DNA from: Cylindrobasidium torrendii FP15055 ss-10
Taxonomy: Eukaryota > Basidiomycota > Agaricomycetes > Agaricales > Physalacriaceae
DNA length: 21,454 nt
Assembly (NCBI GenBank): GCA_000934385.1
Contig: KN880776.1
Location: forward strand, 1-21,454
Direction: 5' to 3'
Each line of letters opens with the position of its first letter. Positions within the stretch are counted from its first letter, which is position 1. Positions 1 through 9,776 of this stretch are shown here, piece after piece. Under the pieces are notes generated by a model, which was not told where the DNA came from, did no database searches, and saw only the letters and a list, made by a program, of their open reading frames with translations. A program made the translations under genes and the position numbers.

Positions 1-167
1 GTGCAGAACCACGAGAGTGCAAAGCAGAAAATGAACAGGGGTTATATTTTACGATTATGCGCTATGGCTATTCTAGGGCACACGGAGTGTATAATGACAT
101 TTAACCTGAGCGCATCGATCGGCCGATACACTCAGTCCATCTGAACGTCTGGCCGTGTAGTACTTAC

Positions 168-264
168 AAAGCAGGTCACCGAAAGTAGCGGACGTACAAT
201 GAGCCAAAGCCGGCTGGACAAAGACAAAGGCAGCCAAAGCACTTGATACGGCAAATAACTTCAT
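168..264 (-). CDS. First exon of a secreted protein, unrecognised, incomplete
   Basis: The minus strand has an ATG at 264 opening a classic secretion signal: Met-Lys, a hydrophobic core of about 15 residues, then Pro-Ala-Leu-Ala before a His. Signal peptidase would probably cut after that Ala and leave His as residue 1 of the mature chain. A strong GTAAGT donor follows at 167. I could not find a continuation: joining to the CTCAG acceptor at 106-110 gives a stop at once, and the alternative GTACGT donor at 197 with an acceptor at 141 gives only a short tail. An N-terminal His is typical of AA9-type polysaccharide monooxygenases, but nothing else here supports that family. The rest of the gene may use other splice sites or lie beyond the left edge. 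Confidence 0.45.
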
Positions 265-350
265 GGTGCAACGAAAGTGAGAATAAAGAAAGTGAATGAA
301 GAGAGGGAGTGTCTGAGATAATGCTGGAGAGGTCAGCTCAGAGTGCACGA

Positions 351-360
351 CCTTATATAC
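351..360 (-). promoter_or_regulatory. TATA box of the secreted-protein gene
   Basis: GTATATAAGG on the minus strand, about 90 nt upstream of the ATG at 264. The spacing suits a TATA element with a 5' leader of about 55-60 nt. Confidence 0.55.
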
Positions 361-364
361 CTCG

Positions 365-773
365 AGAGACACGGAATAATGCTTAGACCTTCACGACGAG
401 TTCAGGCAACGAGGTCTAGGTACATGAGCTTGATTTTTCCGGAGGTTGAAGATGGGCTTGCGAGCAAGCGATATTACCGTGCGGTTTGGGAACGACGACA
501 AATGGATTGTATAACGAATAGCTTTGAGAAATCACTGCGAAAAAGCGATAGGAAATGGGAGGCTAACAAGTGGTAACATTCTGTGGGCATCAAGGTCTTT
601 CTCTGCACGTCCAGAGTCCCTCGCGCGCTAGACCGCACTGCGCAGCCACTGAGAGGCAAATATAGTTGGAAATGGCAAAGTTCCTGGCCTGGATGGCAAC
701 GACGGACGGACGGACGCGTGCTTTTTGAGCCCAAGTGGGGAAAACATTATAGGTGCGACCTGGATGTGACATG
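365..773. other. Intergenic, no gene seen
   Basis: Short open frames on both strands overlap one another and show no protein-like composition or splice-site framework. The right end should hold the 3' UTR of the RNase P/MRP gene and the left end the promoter of the secreted-protein gene. Confidence 0.5.
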
Positions 774-1397
774 CTATATCGTTTCCATCGGTTCATGTTC
801 TTCTCCCTGAGCCTGAGGACGTGTTGGTTCCTTGAGTTTGTGGCCGCCGACTGTAAAGACAACTCTGAGTTGTGACTTTGCTCTTGTCTCGTAGCTGATG
901 TCCTCGTCCTCGTCGTCTGGCCTGATTTCGTCCTGCACTTGCACCGTACCAGTGGTGTACTCTATTCGAAGGTCCTTGTCGCCGTAAGGCAGGATGGGTG
1001 GGAGGGCTGCGGCCAACTTGAGGAGATGTGGAATAGCTGCGCCCATTGCACTGAGCGTGAGAGATGTGTAGCCGTCTTTGAGGAGCACATCCTTGCACCG
1101 ACGCATATATGCGCCGAGCGGCGTCTTCCTGGTCACACAAATCAAGTTCTTGCCCTCCTTGTAGGCAGAACGCGGGCCGGTCGCCGACTGGGAGCGTGGA
1201 GCGGTGGGGAACGGGCGCGCTGGGGTCAATTTGATTCTGCGCGCTTTCTGTGGCGGGGCGGCGGCGGCAGTGGTGGGCGTCGCTGCGGAGGCTGAGGCGG
1301 GATTCGGGGCCGACGTTCCGCTCGGCATGTCGGCTGTCGAAAGCTTGACCCGCTTGGGCTGAGGCGGAGCGCCAGGCGCGTCGGTCTTGCGCTTCAT
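774..1397 (-). CDS. POP7: RNase P / RNase MRP protein subunit Pop7 (Rpp20), Alba domain
   Basis: Intronless frame of 207 aa. Residues 1-75 are a Pro/Ala/Ser/Lys-rich low-complexity tail with short basic runs. Residues 80-160 match the Rpp20/Pop7 branch of the Alba superfamily: a beta strand leading into the VTRKTPLGAYMRR RNA-contact loop (88-100), then a helix over LSAMGAAIPHLLKLA (115-129), then strands ending in a TGTVQVQDE segment. The C-terminus is acidic then polar. By family knowledge, Pop7 pairs with Pop6 and binds the P3 stem of the RNase P and RNase MRP RNAs in the nucleus and nucleolus, acting in tRNA 5' processing and pre-rRNA cleavage. The long N-terminal tail makes it larger than the roughly 140-aa yeast and human proteins. 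It is divergent with the eRF1 gene, 130 bp apart. Confidence 0.85.
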   Translation of the reverse strand: MKRKTDAPGAPPQPKRVKLSTADMPSGTSAPNPASASAATPTTAAAAPPQKARRIKLTPARPFPTAPRSQSATGPRSAYKEGKNLICVTRKTPLGAYMRRCKDVLLKDGYTSLTLSAMGAAIPHLLKLAAALPPILPYGDKDLRIEYTTGTVQVQDEIRPDDEDEDISYETRAKSQLRVVFTVGGHKLKEPTRPQAQGEEHEPMETI

Positions 1398-1527
1398 GAC
1401 GGGCAGAGGGTCAGTGATGCAATGATGATCGCACGTGGCTATTTTTCATCTTCTCCTGTTACTCCCACCTGGCCTCCGGGCTTAACTACGCTGCCCATCT
1501 TCGCAATCGTCGCAGCGAACGCCCAAA
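1398..1527. promoter_or_regulatory. Shared divergent promoter, POP7 / eRF1
   Basis: Only 130 bp separate the two divergent start codons, so both 5' leaders and core promoters must lie here. The eRF1 side is pyrimidine-rich (1440-1470), as often seen before fungal housekeeping starts. No clear TATA box is visible on either strand. Confidence 0.5.
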
Positions 1528-3041
1528 ATGAGTCAGCCGGATGTTGCAGAGCAGAATATTCAGCTCTGGAAGGTCAAGAAGCTCATCAAGAGCCTCGACG
1601 CCGCTCGTGGGTCCGTCCCCGCTTTTTTCTGCATGGATGGCCGCGATCTGACGTCCAGAGTAGTGCGGGAACCTCTATGATTAGTCTGATTCTGCCACCA
1701 AAGGTCCGCCGCCCTGCTCATCGCTTCTGGATTGTTCTCACACTCCCCACAGGATCAAATATCGCGCGCATCGGCCATGCTCACGCAGGAATACGGAACA
1801 GCATCCAACATCAAGTCACGCGTTAACAGGCTGTCCGTCCTCGCCGCTATTACATCCACCCAACAGCGTCTAAAGCTGTACAACCGTGTCCCTCCCAATG
1901 GTCTCGTGCTCTTCGTCGGTACTATTCTCACCGATGAGGGCAAGGAAAAGAAGGTGTCCTTTGATTTTGAGCCTCACAAGCCTATCAATACGTGCGTCCT
2001 CCCAAGCCATTCTATCTCACTACTGACAAGCGCTTAGCTCTCTCTACCTTTGCGACAACAAATTCCACACAGAAGCGCTGTCAGAGCTCCTCGAGTCCGA
2101 CAGTCGTTTCGGATTCGTCGTTATGGATGGTAACGGCACCCTCTTCGGCACCCTGGCTGGAAACACGCGTGAAATCATACACAAGTTCACTGTCGACCTC
2201 CCCAAGAAGCACGGCCGTGGTGGTCAATCTGCACTCCGTTTCTCCCGTCTTCGTGATGAAAAGCGTCACAACTACGTTCGCAAGGTCGCCGAACACGCTG
2301 TCCAGCATTTCATCACCGCAGACAAGGTCAACGTCTCTGGCTTGGTCCTTGCTGGTTCAGCCGACTTCAAGACCGAACTCTCACAGAGTGATCTTTTCGA
2401 TCAGCGTTTGGCGGCCAAGGTCATCAAGGTTGTCGATGTATCTTACGGAGGCGAAAACGGATTCAACCAGGTGCGTCCATACCTTTCAATCTCCCAGCTA
2501 CCCATCGAACTTCCTGTAGGCAATCGAACTGGCCGCAGAGTCCCTTTCGAACGTCAAGTTCGTCCAAGAGAAGAAGCTTATCCAACGCTACTTTGACGAA
2601 ATTTCCCAAGATACCGGCAAATACTGCTTCGGTATTGAGGAGACTCTCAAGGCACTCGAGCTCGGCGCAGTTGAGACTCTCATCGTTTGGGAGAACCTCG
2701 ACATCACCCGATACTCCCTGCGCAACGGAGCTGGAGAGGAAATTATCCTTTACGCAAACAAGGAGCAGGAGAAGGATCGCGAAAAATTCATGGACAAGTC
2801 GACTGGTATGGAGATGGAGCAGATCGACGAGCCGATGGCGTTGCTGGAGTGGTTTGCTGAGAAATACAGGGACTTTGGTGCTAACCTCGAGTTCATCACA
2901 AACAAGTCTCAGGAGGGTGCTCAGTTCGTGAAGGGCTTCGGTGGTATTGGTGGCCTATTGCGATACAAGGTCGACTTCAACCAACTTACTTCGATCGATG
3001 AGGACGAAGAAGAGTTCTTCTCGGACGATTCGGATCTCTGA
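1528..3041 (+). CDS. SUP45: Eukaryotic peptide chain release factor subunit 1 (eRF1)
   Basis: Five exons: 1528-1610, 1664-1703, 1753-1991, 2038-2470, 2520-3041. Spliced length is 1317 nt, 438 aa, against 437 in human eRF1. Defining motifs are in place: NIKS (60-63) and YLCDNKF (124-130), which read the stop codon, and GGQ (182-184), which triggers peptidyl-tRNA hydrolysis in the ribosome's peptidyl-transferase centre. The C-terminal domain ends in an acidic tail with DDSDL and would bind eRF3. Donors are the less common GTCCGT, GTCCGC and GTGCGT. For exon 2 I chose the TAG acceptor at 1661-1663 over the AG three bases earlier, because it keeps the GTS-motif loop at the family length. No key residue is missing. 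In-frame reading across all five exons makes this model secure. Confidence 0.97.
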
Positions 3042-3770
3042 CGTTTTTGCTGGCTCCGACTGGGAGCCTCGCCGTCGGACAAGGGCAGGACGGGCGGGGC
3101 GTGGGTAGGTGTGACGGGGATGGGTGTGACGAGGACGTACAAATGCCTTGGGCCCTTCTCGAGGTCAGTCATTCGAGATTATGTACACTTCGTCATTTAA
3201 CATCTTTTTGCAGGATTTTGAACAACGTCAGGTCGTTTGTCTTTCTACAATATCTTAAAGACTTCGACTTCTGTTTAAACTGTATGTATTTGTCTATGTA
3301 GTGTTACGTGTATTCGCAAGAAATGACTGATTGTATACTGCCTTATCAAGTCGAAGCAGATGGAACAGTATTGCAATGTTCATGAATGTCACTTGGCACC
3401 TTTGTTCTGCATCAGTGGGCGTGTTTGGAACTCGGATTCAAATCTCGCACGCTCCTTCTGTACATTCCAGCTGTACAATTATGAATGAATGGTGTTGTAT
3501 TGTTTCCCGAGGCGGTTGCTATGTTCCCCAGGTAACAATTCTTTGTTGTCACGATCCTTTGTTCTCACTTGCGCACAATGGTTTTCGATTGCCTACAATT
3601 ATGTTCTATAAAGCAAGGTCCTCCTTTCAACAATACGCATCGTTTTCATTCAACAACACGATCCGTCTCGACTACTTAAAGGGCCACTGGACGAAAGCGC
3701 GGTCGTCATACTTTTCCCCCCTCGACAAGATATCTCGAGCTCGACACAATCGCGCCACCACAAACACAGA
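3042..3770. other. Intergenic between eRF1 and the zinc-finger-like gene
   Basis: This holds the eRF1 3' region and the next promoter. A 170-codon open frame (3331-3843) runs into the next gene in another frame; it has no family features and is probably chance. The hexamer ACAATT ends at 3480, 3540 and 3600, exactly 60 bp apart. A TATAAA sits at 3607. Confidence 0.5.
3607..3612 (+). promoter_or_regulatory. TATA box of the zinc-finger-like gene
   Basis: TATAAA, about 160 nt upstream of the ATG at 3771, implying a 5' leader of roughly 130 nt. A pyrimidine-rich stretch and ACCACAAACACAGA precede the start codon. Confidence 0.45.
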
Positions 3771-4490
3771 ATGCGTATCAGAGGCAAAATCCCAGCAAAC
3801 TCGAATCTTAATCGTGTCAAACTACCTATCGAGTTCTACGTGAAGACTGCTCGGAGGCTTCCAGAGGCAACTCAACCGAAGCATGACATTCACCACAACC
3901 GCAGCGAAGTGCCCACATCAAGGCAACTCAAACGAAAACGCAGTCTGGAAGGCACTTTGAGTGATGAAGGATCGTCAGACGGCTCCTCGGATGGAACGTT
4001 GGTGGATGAGTCTGCGACTCAAGCAGCGCGCAAGGCGAAGCGTTTCTGCGCCTCCAGTCCAGGCGATTCAGAGGCTTCGGATGTGCGACCAACAGCAGTG
4101 ACATCGAAGGAAAAGCTCAAGCCGGACTGGAAGAGACTTGCGGCGACGTACATACCCAAGCGTTTCCACGACAAAGAGCCTTGGGAATGTTATCAAAGTG
4201 ATGCTCACTGGCGAGGCGACGGGTGCTCACGGCGGGAAATCAGCGTCTCCAGCGAGACCCAGTCCTCGAATCTGGGGCGAGCGGGCAGCCAACGTAAACC
4301 TCGCAAAGATGAGATTATGAAGGACTATCGTTGCGAGGTAAAGGAATGTGAATATTCCTTGACGCGGTGCACACCTCCCGATGTGCGGCAGAGGAAGATA
4401 GATGCGCATAGAACAGCGCATAGGTTATGGAAAGAGGAGGGATGGGTTCTCCCAGGCCTTAGAAGATGGTACAAGATTGTCGAGACCTGA
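3771..4490 (+). CDS. Basic, Ser-rich protein with one C-terminal C2H2-like finger
   Basis: Intronless, 239 aa; not a family I recognise. Residues 45-105 are low-complexity with Lys/Arg clusters (KRKR near 53, RKAKR near 90, likely nuclear signals) and Ser/Asp-Gly runs. The C-terminus has a possible zinc site: Cys188, Cys193, then His213 and His217 (HRTAH), i.e. C-x4-C-x19-H-x3-H. The C-x4-C spacing and long 19-residue gap are atypical of classical C2H2 fingers, and Cys200 could substitute as a ligand. The region after it is rich in Trp (220, 225, 233). An upstream TATA box supports transcription. It could be a small nuclear DNA- or RNA-binding protein; that is inference. Confidence 0.6.
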   Translation: MRIRGKIPANSNLNRVKLPIEFYVKTARRLPEATQPKHDIHHNRSEVPTSRQLKRKRSLEGTLSDEGSSDGSSDGTLVDESATQAARKAKRFCASSPGDSEASDVRPTAVTSKEKLKPDWKRLAATYIPKRFHDKEPWECYQSDAHWRGDGCSRREISVSSETQSSNLGRAGSQRKPRKDEIMKDYRCEVKECEYSLTRCTPPDVRQRKIDAHRTAHRLWKEEGWVLPGLRRWYKIVET

Positions 4491-4996
4491 AGCTGGCGAT
4501 TAATTCGGAGCATACACATACTTAATGATTGGAATGAAATATACCCCTTCGCTGCGTTACTGGCGCATACCTTGCAGGTTCAACATTAAACGTTGAACAG
4601 TCGCAGTGTTGGAAAGGTACATGGTCACCAGCCTTGAAATGATTTGGGAAGTTCTCATTAGGATTAGATGTATTAAGTAAGTAGACCGTAACAAAGATGC
4701 CCACACATGTACAAAGCAGTGACGGAGTGGTAGACAACAGGTTATACAGGCTATAAAACTACAATTTACTTCGTAAAAACATACGGAAAATACAGAAGAT
4801 GTGGAGCGATAAGCAAGGAGTGAGCAGGCATCAAATCGCAGGGAGCAGGAGGAGGCTGGGTTAGTGGAGCCAGCGGTCGTCGGCTCCTCCCACGATTCCG
4901 GTTATAATAACTCCTGCAAGAACGGGGTTAGTTGATATTGAAGGCCCAGGGAGCAACGGATCAGACGTGCCTCGTCGGAGAGGCACAGTCGTACAA
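4491..4996. other. Intergenic, no gene supported
   Basis: Only short overlapping frames. Within 4861-4996 one minus-strand frame ends in a hydrophobic GVIITGIVGG segment after a CTAAC-like branch site and a TTGCAG acceptor at 4916, so an extra exon of the next (doubtful) gene is possible. I could not join it in phase. Confidence 0.4.
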
Positions 4997-5312
4997 TTAG
5001 GCGTGGGGGTGGTGCCTTGGACAAGTGGACCGCCGGCGATAGATTTCCATCTCGAGGGTGTCCAACACGTCTGTAAGCGCGTCGGCATGGAATTGGGAAC
5101 GCACGCACATGCGTAGAGCACTCACCGAGAGGAAGCGCTACCGGAAGAGGGGCGGTAGAAAACAGAAGAGATGGAGGGGGTCCGCGGACTGGCGCTGTCG
5201 TCGTCGCCGTAGGCTGTGTCGGCACGGCCATAGGCACTGCGGCGACGTTACTTTGGGACGCCGTTGTGTGTGCTACGACATCTTTGGACTGCTGACGAGT
5301 TGAATCGACCAT
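4997..5312 (-). CDS. Doubtful small Thr/Pro/Ala-rich protein
   Basis: Two-exon model: 5126-5312 and 4997-5070, about 86 aa, with an intron from a GTGAGT donor (5125) to a TTACAG acceptor (5071). The open frame extends upstream to an ATG at 5429, but a TATAAA lies at 5430-5435 right against that ATG, so transcription would begin downstream of it and the ATG at 5312 is the better start. The protein is low-complexity (Val-Pro-Thr-Ala runs) and unrecognised. The intron and TATA box argue for a transcript. The coding sequence is uncertain, and the second exon also stays open in another frame. Confidence 0.3.
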
Positions 5313-5429
5313 AGAATGGCTCGACGATGCGGCCGTGAATGCGGAGAAGTGGATAGACGTTGTTGAAAGTGGGCTGAGAGAAGATGGTAAGAGGTTTGGA
5401 TGACTCGCTGCCAGTTTTTCGAGCCACAT

Positions 5430-5435
5430 TTTATA
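5430..5435 (-). promoter_or_regulatory. TATA box
   Basis: TATAAA on the minus strand, 118 nt upstream of the ATG at 5312 and touching an upstream ATG at 5429. It is the main reason for preferring the downstream start. Confidence 0.4.
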
Positions 5436-6225
5436 CCACGACCCGCTTCCGTGCCATGTCCGACCAGATCAGATCTCTTCCGCTACATGGCATTCAAGGA
5501 ATAATCATCAAAAAGGTACATGCTGTCCGAGTGTAATACCGACCTGGCACTTTAGACGCCGATTCCACCTTCAAGTCGTGCACGTATAAGGGAGCGCTGC
5601 ATTTCTATTCATACGGTCTAGGCTTAGGAAAAAGAGACCCATATTCGTCACATCTACAGCTCGATCGGCAAGGCTGGGAAACACATTGTGCCCAAAAGGG
5701 AAAGTGTGAGGTCATCTCTTCCCCGCACCAAATGCCCCACCACAGGCCTTCACTAGTCACTAGTCACTGGCCATAGCTGTAAGGACGTGTGGAGCGCGTA
5801 GACACAAAAGCCTAGAGCGCGCCGTGGAGAAAACGCAGGCACGAAGTGTTATACTCCATTAGCATGGGCTCGGACGGGCCAGCGAGCAGGTTACTCACGA
5901 TGAGGAGAGATAAGGTCGGCATTCTAGGCTTGTCTTTCTGCCTCTCAAAAGCAGCGGACCGGCCCCACAAATTTCTCGCTCCATACCCATGCACAGGCTG
6001 AGATTTGACCTAGGTCGTACGACTTATTGACGAATGACTGTATACTTCAGGAAGGGCACAAGACATAGCATAGAACTCCTTTCAGTATGACCAAACATCG
6101 TGAGTTCATTGATATGTATACGTACAAAAAAACTAGAAACTAAAGAATGTATATGCACGCAGCCCGTGTATAAGGCGCATTGGTTCAGTAAAGAAGTGCG
6201 ATATCATCAAATTACTCTCGAAAAA
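5436..6225. other. Intergenic, no gene seen
   Basis: About 790 bp without a protein-like frame or convincing intron. The one local feature is the heptamer CACTAGT twice in tandem plus a partial third copy at 5751-5768. The right end should hold the 3' UTR and poly(A) region of the next minus-strand gene. Confidence 0.5.
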
Positions 6226-7542
6226 TCAAAACAGGAAACCCTCCTTCCGTTCGGGAGTCCCATCCTCGATCCGCCTCGTGAAGTCCGAGCTGAACATTAG
6301 CCAGCCATTTGACGTAGTGTCACTGGGAAGCGAGGGCGAACTGGGCAAACTCTCCATGTCCACGTCTGAATCCGACCCAAAATCCTCGAAGATATCCATC
6401 GAGTCCGCTGAGGGTGTCCGGGAAAACGAGCGCTGTGCGAAGTCCGCCGAAAAGTCGAGAGTAGGAAGTAGGACCGAATGGGATGGCTCGGAAAAGACGC
6501 GTCCCAGGTCATCGTGATTGTCTTCGCCAGAGAACACCGACGACATATCATCGTCCTCATCATGGCGGACCTCTTCAAGTTCGCACCATCCTGTGCCGCT
6601 TTCACCGATGACTCCACGAACTTCAGCCTCGGTCCACCCCTCGAATTCAATCTTGAGAATGGTACAGACACCATCTGAGCTGGGCCGTGAGCTGTAGGCA
6701 GACGTCCTGACACCCTTGTCCCAAACCCGGGCGGCGTCCAGTCGAGAGAACAGCGACGAGACCCGGATGGCATGCAGTTCATGAGCATTGTGCATTGATG
6801 CAAGCGTTGGGAGGGGCAGCAGCGAGTCATGAGGAGAAGTGTGGGTGGGAAGTGGCATGCGCTCGGTCGGCGTTGGTGCGAGGGGAATGAGCATGACTGT
6901 GGTGACAGGCTTGGGCTCTGGAGCGGCAAAGTACTGCTCGTATTCTTGAGCCTTGGGTTCCTCGGTCTTGGAAGACGACGGCGCCTGGATGGGAGGCATG
7001 CGAATGTTCTCCTTCACGGCCTTGGGCGCCTTCGATTTGGGCTTGAGTGCCATCTTCATGCTGGCACGCTCCTTCTGGAGAGTGTGCACATTCCAGTCGG
7101 CTTCAACGACTGCACGACCAGCAATGGGGACATTCTGAACAACATTCTCGAACAGTGCACGGCCAGAAGTGAAGTTGCGGACGCTGCCTAGGCCAACTTG
7201 AGTCACAGACCGCGGAACTACTGGGCCGCGAGGCATAAAGCGAGGTGGCAAGGGTTGCGAGAGGACATGGCGGGTGAGGGCGCCCATGCGCTGCTGGATT
7301 GGCGGGATACGAGCGATGCCATGGAGACCACCGTGGACTGCGCGGACGCTGGATGGGACGGCGCCGATTCCAGGTGTAGTGAGATGGACGACAGCGCGGG
7401 TGAGGAACTGCCTGGCATGGCCGAGTAGCTTGCGAGCGGTGCCTCCGCTGGTGATGGGATTCGTGGCTGGGATGTGTATATTCCGAGCATTGGCAACCAG
7501 GTTGCGGGTTTTTGCCCGCGCCCCGGTAGAAGCGGCCTGCAT
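6226..7542 (-). CDS. Conserved basidiomycete protein, Arg-rich mitochondrial-like N-terminus
   Basis: Frame of 438 aa from the ATG at 7542. The first 70 or so residues are rich in Arg, Ser, Thr and Ala and have no acidic residue, which suits a mitochondrial presequence. A conserved-looking block follows near residues 115-150 (VTQVGLGSVRNFTSGRALF, then GRAVVEADWNV). The second half is linker and Ser/Asp-rich, ending in SSDFTRRIEDG and EGFLF. From memory, relatives in Agaricomycetes are sometimes auto-named casein kinase II beta 2 subunit, but I see no CK2-beta zinc ribbon, so I do not adopt the name. The frame stays open upstream to 7743; a splice from an upstream exon (7713-7906) is possible and would give 540 aa. 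A copy of its 3' end lies at 15572. Confidence 0.65.
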   Translation of the reverse strand: MQAASTGARAKTRNLVANARNIHIPATNPITSGGTARKLLGHARQFLTRAVVHLTTPGIGAVPSSVRAVHGGLHGIARIPPIQQRMGALTRHVLSQPLPPRFMPRGPVVPRSVTQVGLGSVRNFTSGRALFENVVQNVPIAGRAVVEADWNVHTLQKERASMKMALKPKSKAPKAVKENIRMPPIQAPSSSKTEEPKAQEYEQYFAAPEPKPVTTVMLIPLAPTPTERMPLPTHTSPHDSLLPLPTLASMHNAHELHAIRVSSLFSRLDAARVWDKGVRTSAYSSRPSSDGVCTILKIEFEGWTEAEVRGVIGESGTGWCELEEVRHDEDDDMSSVFSGEDNHDDLGRVFSEPSHSVLLPTLDFSADFAQRSFSRTPSADSMDIFEDFGSDSDVDMESLPSSPSLPSDTTSNGWLMFSSDFTRRIEDGTPERKEGFLF

Positions 7543-7712
7543 CGTTCGCAGCGAAAGCTTGTCAAAGCGTTGGCTACGATGGTGGTGGTGGTCGCGACGA
7601 AAGAGATATGGACTGTCTTCGATCACCAAGCCCCGCAATGACACGGCCCCTTGGCTGATGACAGATTGCCTTTGGTCATAGCAGCACCGCCACTGTGAGA
7701 GATGCTCCTCAC

Positions 7713-7906
7713 AGGCGAATACGTTCAGTAGCCCAGTCCACAAAGAATATGCCCGAGAAAGAGGTCACACATTTCTGCAGGCTCTGAAGCCGGAAGACCA
7801 CGCCAGCGACCTGCCTGTCGACATCCAGTAGCTGCTGAAGCACAGTTATGTGCATAGTAGTGAGAAATGTCGTGTCCGTTACTCGTTCCATCTTGCTACT
7901 TAACAA
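7713..7906 (-). other. Possible 5' exon of the preceding gene, or a short separate ORF
   Basis: A minus-strand frame from the ATG at 7906 (or 7891) reads a protein-like, helix-forming sequence containing VLQQLLDVDRQVAGVVFRLQ and reaches a GTGAGG donor at 7712. A CATCAG acceptor at 7655 would splice it in phase (58-nt intron) into the open frame above the ATG at 7542. Against it, the M50B gene ends only 85 bp upstream, leaving little room for a promoter, and the basic N-terminus from 7542 already looks like a true protein start. Confidence 0.35.
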
Positions 7907-7991
7907 TTACTGAGACGCACATATACATGTATCTTGGAGATTAGAGTCCATAATAAATAGGCACGTATCGAAACATCGTCAAGGTCCTTCA

Positions 7992-9202
7992 TTACAACAT
8001 CAAGACCACTCCGATTGTAGTGGCAAAAGTCATGAACAGGTTGGGCAAGGCAGCCAGCGCGCCTGAGCCTGGCACAGGGAGGAATGAAGAGGAATCTGAC
8101 TTTTGCTCTTCTGCGGTTTGCTGGAGGGGGCATATCAGCAGCTGCGGGGCATCTAGACCGGGTCAAAACGAACCTTGAACGCGGCCAGGCCGACGATGAT
8201 GCCAAGTGCAAAGAACACGAATGCGATGAGCAGCCAAATTACACCCCATACCTGCGAGGGGAAGCACCCACAAATCTTCGCAAATGCGGACGCGTCCGAC
8301 GTGTTTACTTTGCGTGCAATGGTATCGTCTATCACGTCCCAAAGTACGTACATGCAGGACATAACACCGATGAATAACACCTGGTCGCCATGAATTCGCT
8401 TCTTTCTGAACGGAATTACACTTACCAAGAACCGCAGTGCAACACCACCTCCGACGAACCAGAACAGCACAATCAGGCCAGACATACCAGCGATGAGAAC
8501 CCACGTCCTACACGCGCAGTCAGCACGACCCGTCTCTCCGTAACATCGCACCACTCACAGCCAATTGCGACGGGCCCACCACAGTGTAAAGATAAAGAAT
8601 ACGGCCAGGACAATGGAGGCGACCTTGCTGGCATTGGTGTTGAATCCACAGGCAATGAGGCAGGCGCCAATGAGACTGGAGCCAAGGTAGCCAGCAGGGA
8701 GAGTTAGCCAAGAAATACCGCCAGACATCTTGGTTACACCACCCTCATCGGCTACAAGCATAGTCAGAAGGATGCGGAGGAGGGAATGGGGCAAACAAAC
8801 GGTCAAGCTCTATCGAGTAGATATGTGCGCAGGTGAGAACGCCCATAAATGCATGGCTCATTTCGTGAAACCCAACAGTGAGAAGTCTATAAAGCGGTCA
8901 AGCTCATGTTCGTCGAACGAAAGAAGCAGGGGCGCGTACTTGAAGGGATATACTGCGAACACCAATTAGAACTAGCTTTCCTGGAAGGACACTACACGCA
9001 CTTATCCAAGATAGGAAAGGTATATGCCTACGCATTCGGCGTCAGAAGCAATTCCCACCATCCAGAATGTAACGCACCATAGTAACCCAATAACCACAAT
9101 GTACACTCCCGCGACAATGAGTGTTGTCCTCTGGGTTGCATTCGGCGTTAATGAGCTCTCCACATCGCGAGATACGAACAACTCTGATAACGTGGGTGAC
9201 AT
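7992..9202 (-). CDS. M50B-like membrane metalloprotease, seven exons
   Basis: Exons 9078-9202, a disputed second exon, 8801-8886, 8559-8751, 8426-8507, 8174-8380 and 7992-8120; about 280 aa. A first membrane segment ends in exon 1. Exon 3 carries the zinc motif HEMSH in the context VGFHEMSHAFMG, followed by IELDPDEGGVT. Exons 4-6 encode several further membrane helices (LPAGYLGSS, TLWWARRNW, FVGGGVALRF, VWGVIWLL regions). The last exon ends in a hydrophobic stretch. This matches the fungal M50B-like peptidase family, presumed intramembrane proteases; the substrate is unknown. Exon 2 is a problem. Reading 8940-8952 as TAT CCC TTC AA gives the expected YPFK before LLTVG, but no donor fits its phase. 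An open alternative is exon 8954-8980 with a GTATAT donor, giving 282 aa. The 45-nt intron at 8381-8425 is in frame and stopless. Confidence 0.8.
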
Positions 9203-9776
9203 AGAGGCGAAGGTCGTGTACGGCGCCTAGCGTTTGCGGCGATGGTGGTGGTCGGAAAGCAAGTTGCGCAGACTCGCCGCCAAGGCTAGATCAGCTCAAA
9301 TCCAAGCGGCAGTTGTTTCCACGCGGTGGCGGTGCTGCGCTCGGCTATTCCCGAAGAGCGGTGCGCGCAGCCAGTTTTGAGATTCCGGATTCCATTGTTG
9401 TCTTCCGTTCAACCGCTCTCGCAGTGCTCTTATGAAGTGTTGCTGGAAGTGAAGCCGAATTTGTGTGTCCGCCATTGATGTGGTACATTCGACCGGTAAT
9501 GTTTCCTTTGACTTGCCTCTAACTTAAAGCCAATGTCTCCTTCAACGTTTGCAGTCTATTTAAGCACATTACTGTACGAGTGGCACTGGCCATGGGTTCA
9601 TTGAGCTTACAGAAGTCGTAACTTCGACCCACTCTTAGCTATAAGCTGCGCGAAGAGCAAAGGATGACAAGTACAAAGATTAGGTGAATAAGAGGTCATT
9701 GTAATCGCTGGTTTAGCGAGTGTACTAAGTGACTTCCTAGTGGCTAAGAGCTGGTGTTCCAATTGATCGTCCCAGA
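9203..9776. other. Intergenic, no gene seen
   Basis: No frame longer than about 60 codons and no splice framework. It should contain the M50B promoter on the right of its start and the 3' region of the rhamnose mutarotase gene. A TATTTAAGC at 9556-9564 is an isolated AT-rich element of unknown use. Confidence 0.5.

Noticed and set aside
3475..3600. ACAATT three times at exact 60-bp spacing
   Set aside because: The intervening 60-mers share no further similarity, so this is probably coincidence and not a tandem repeat.
3331..3843. 170-codon plus-strand open frame
   Set aside because: Overlaps the better-supported gene at 3771 in another frame, has no domain-like sequence, and covers a TATA box.
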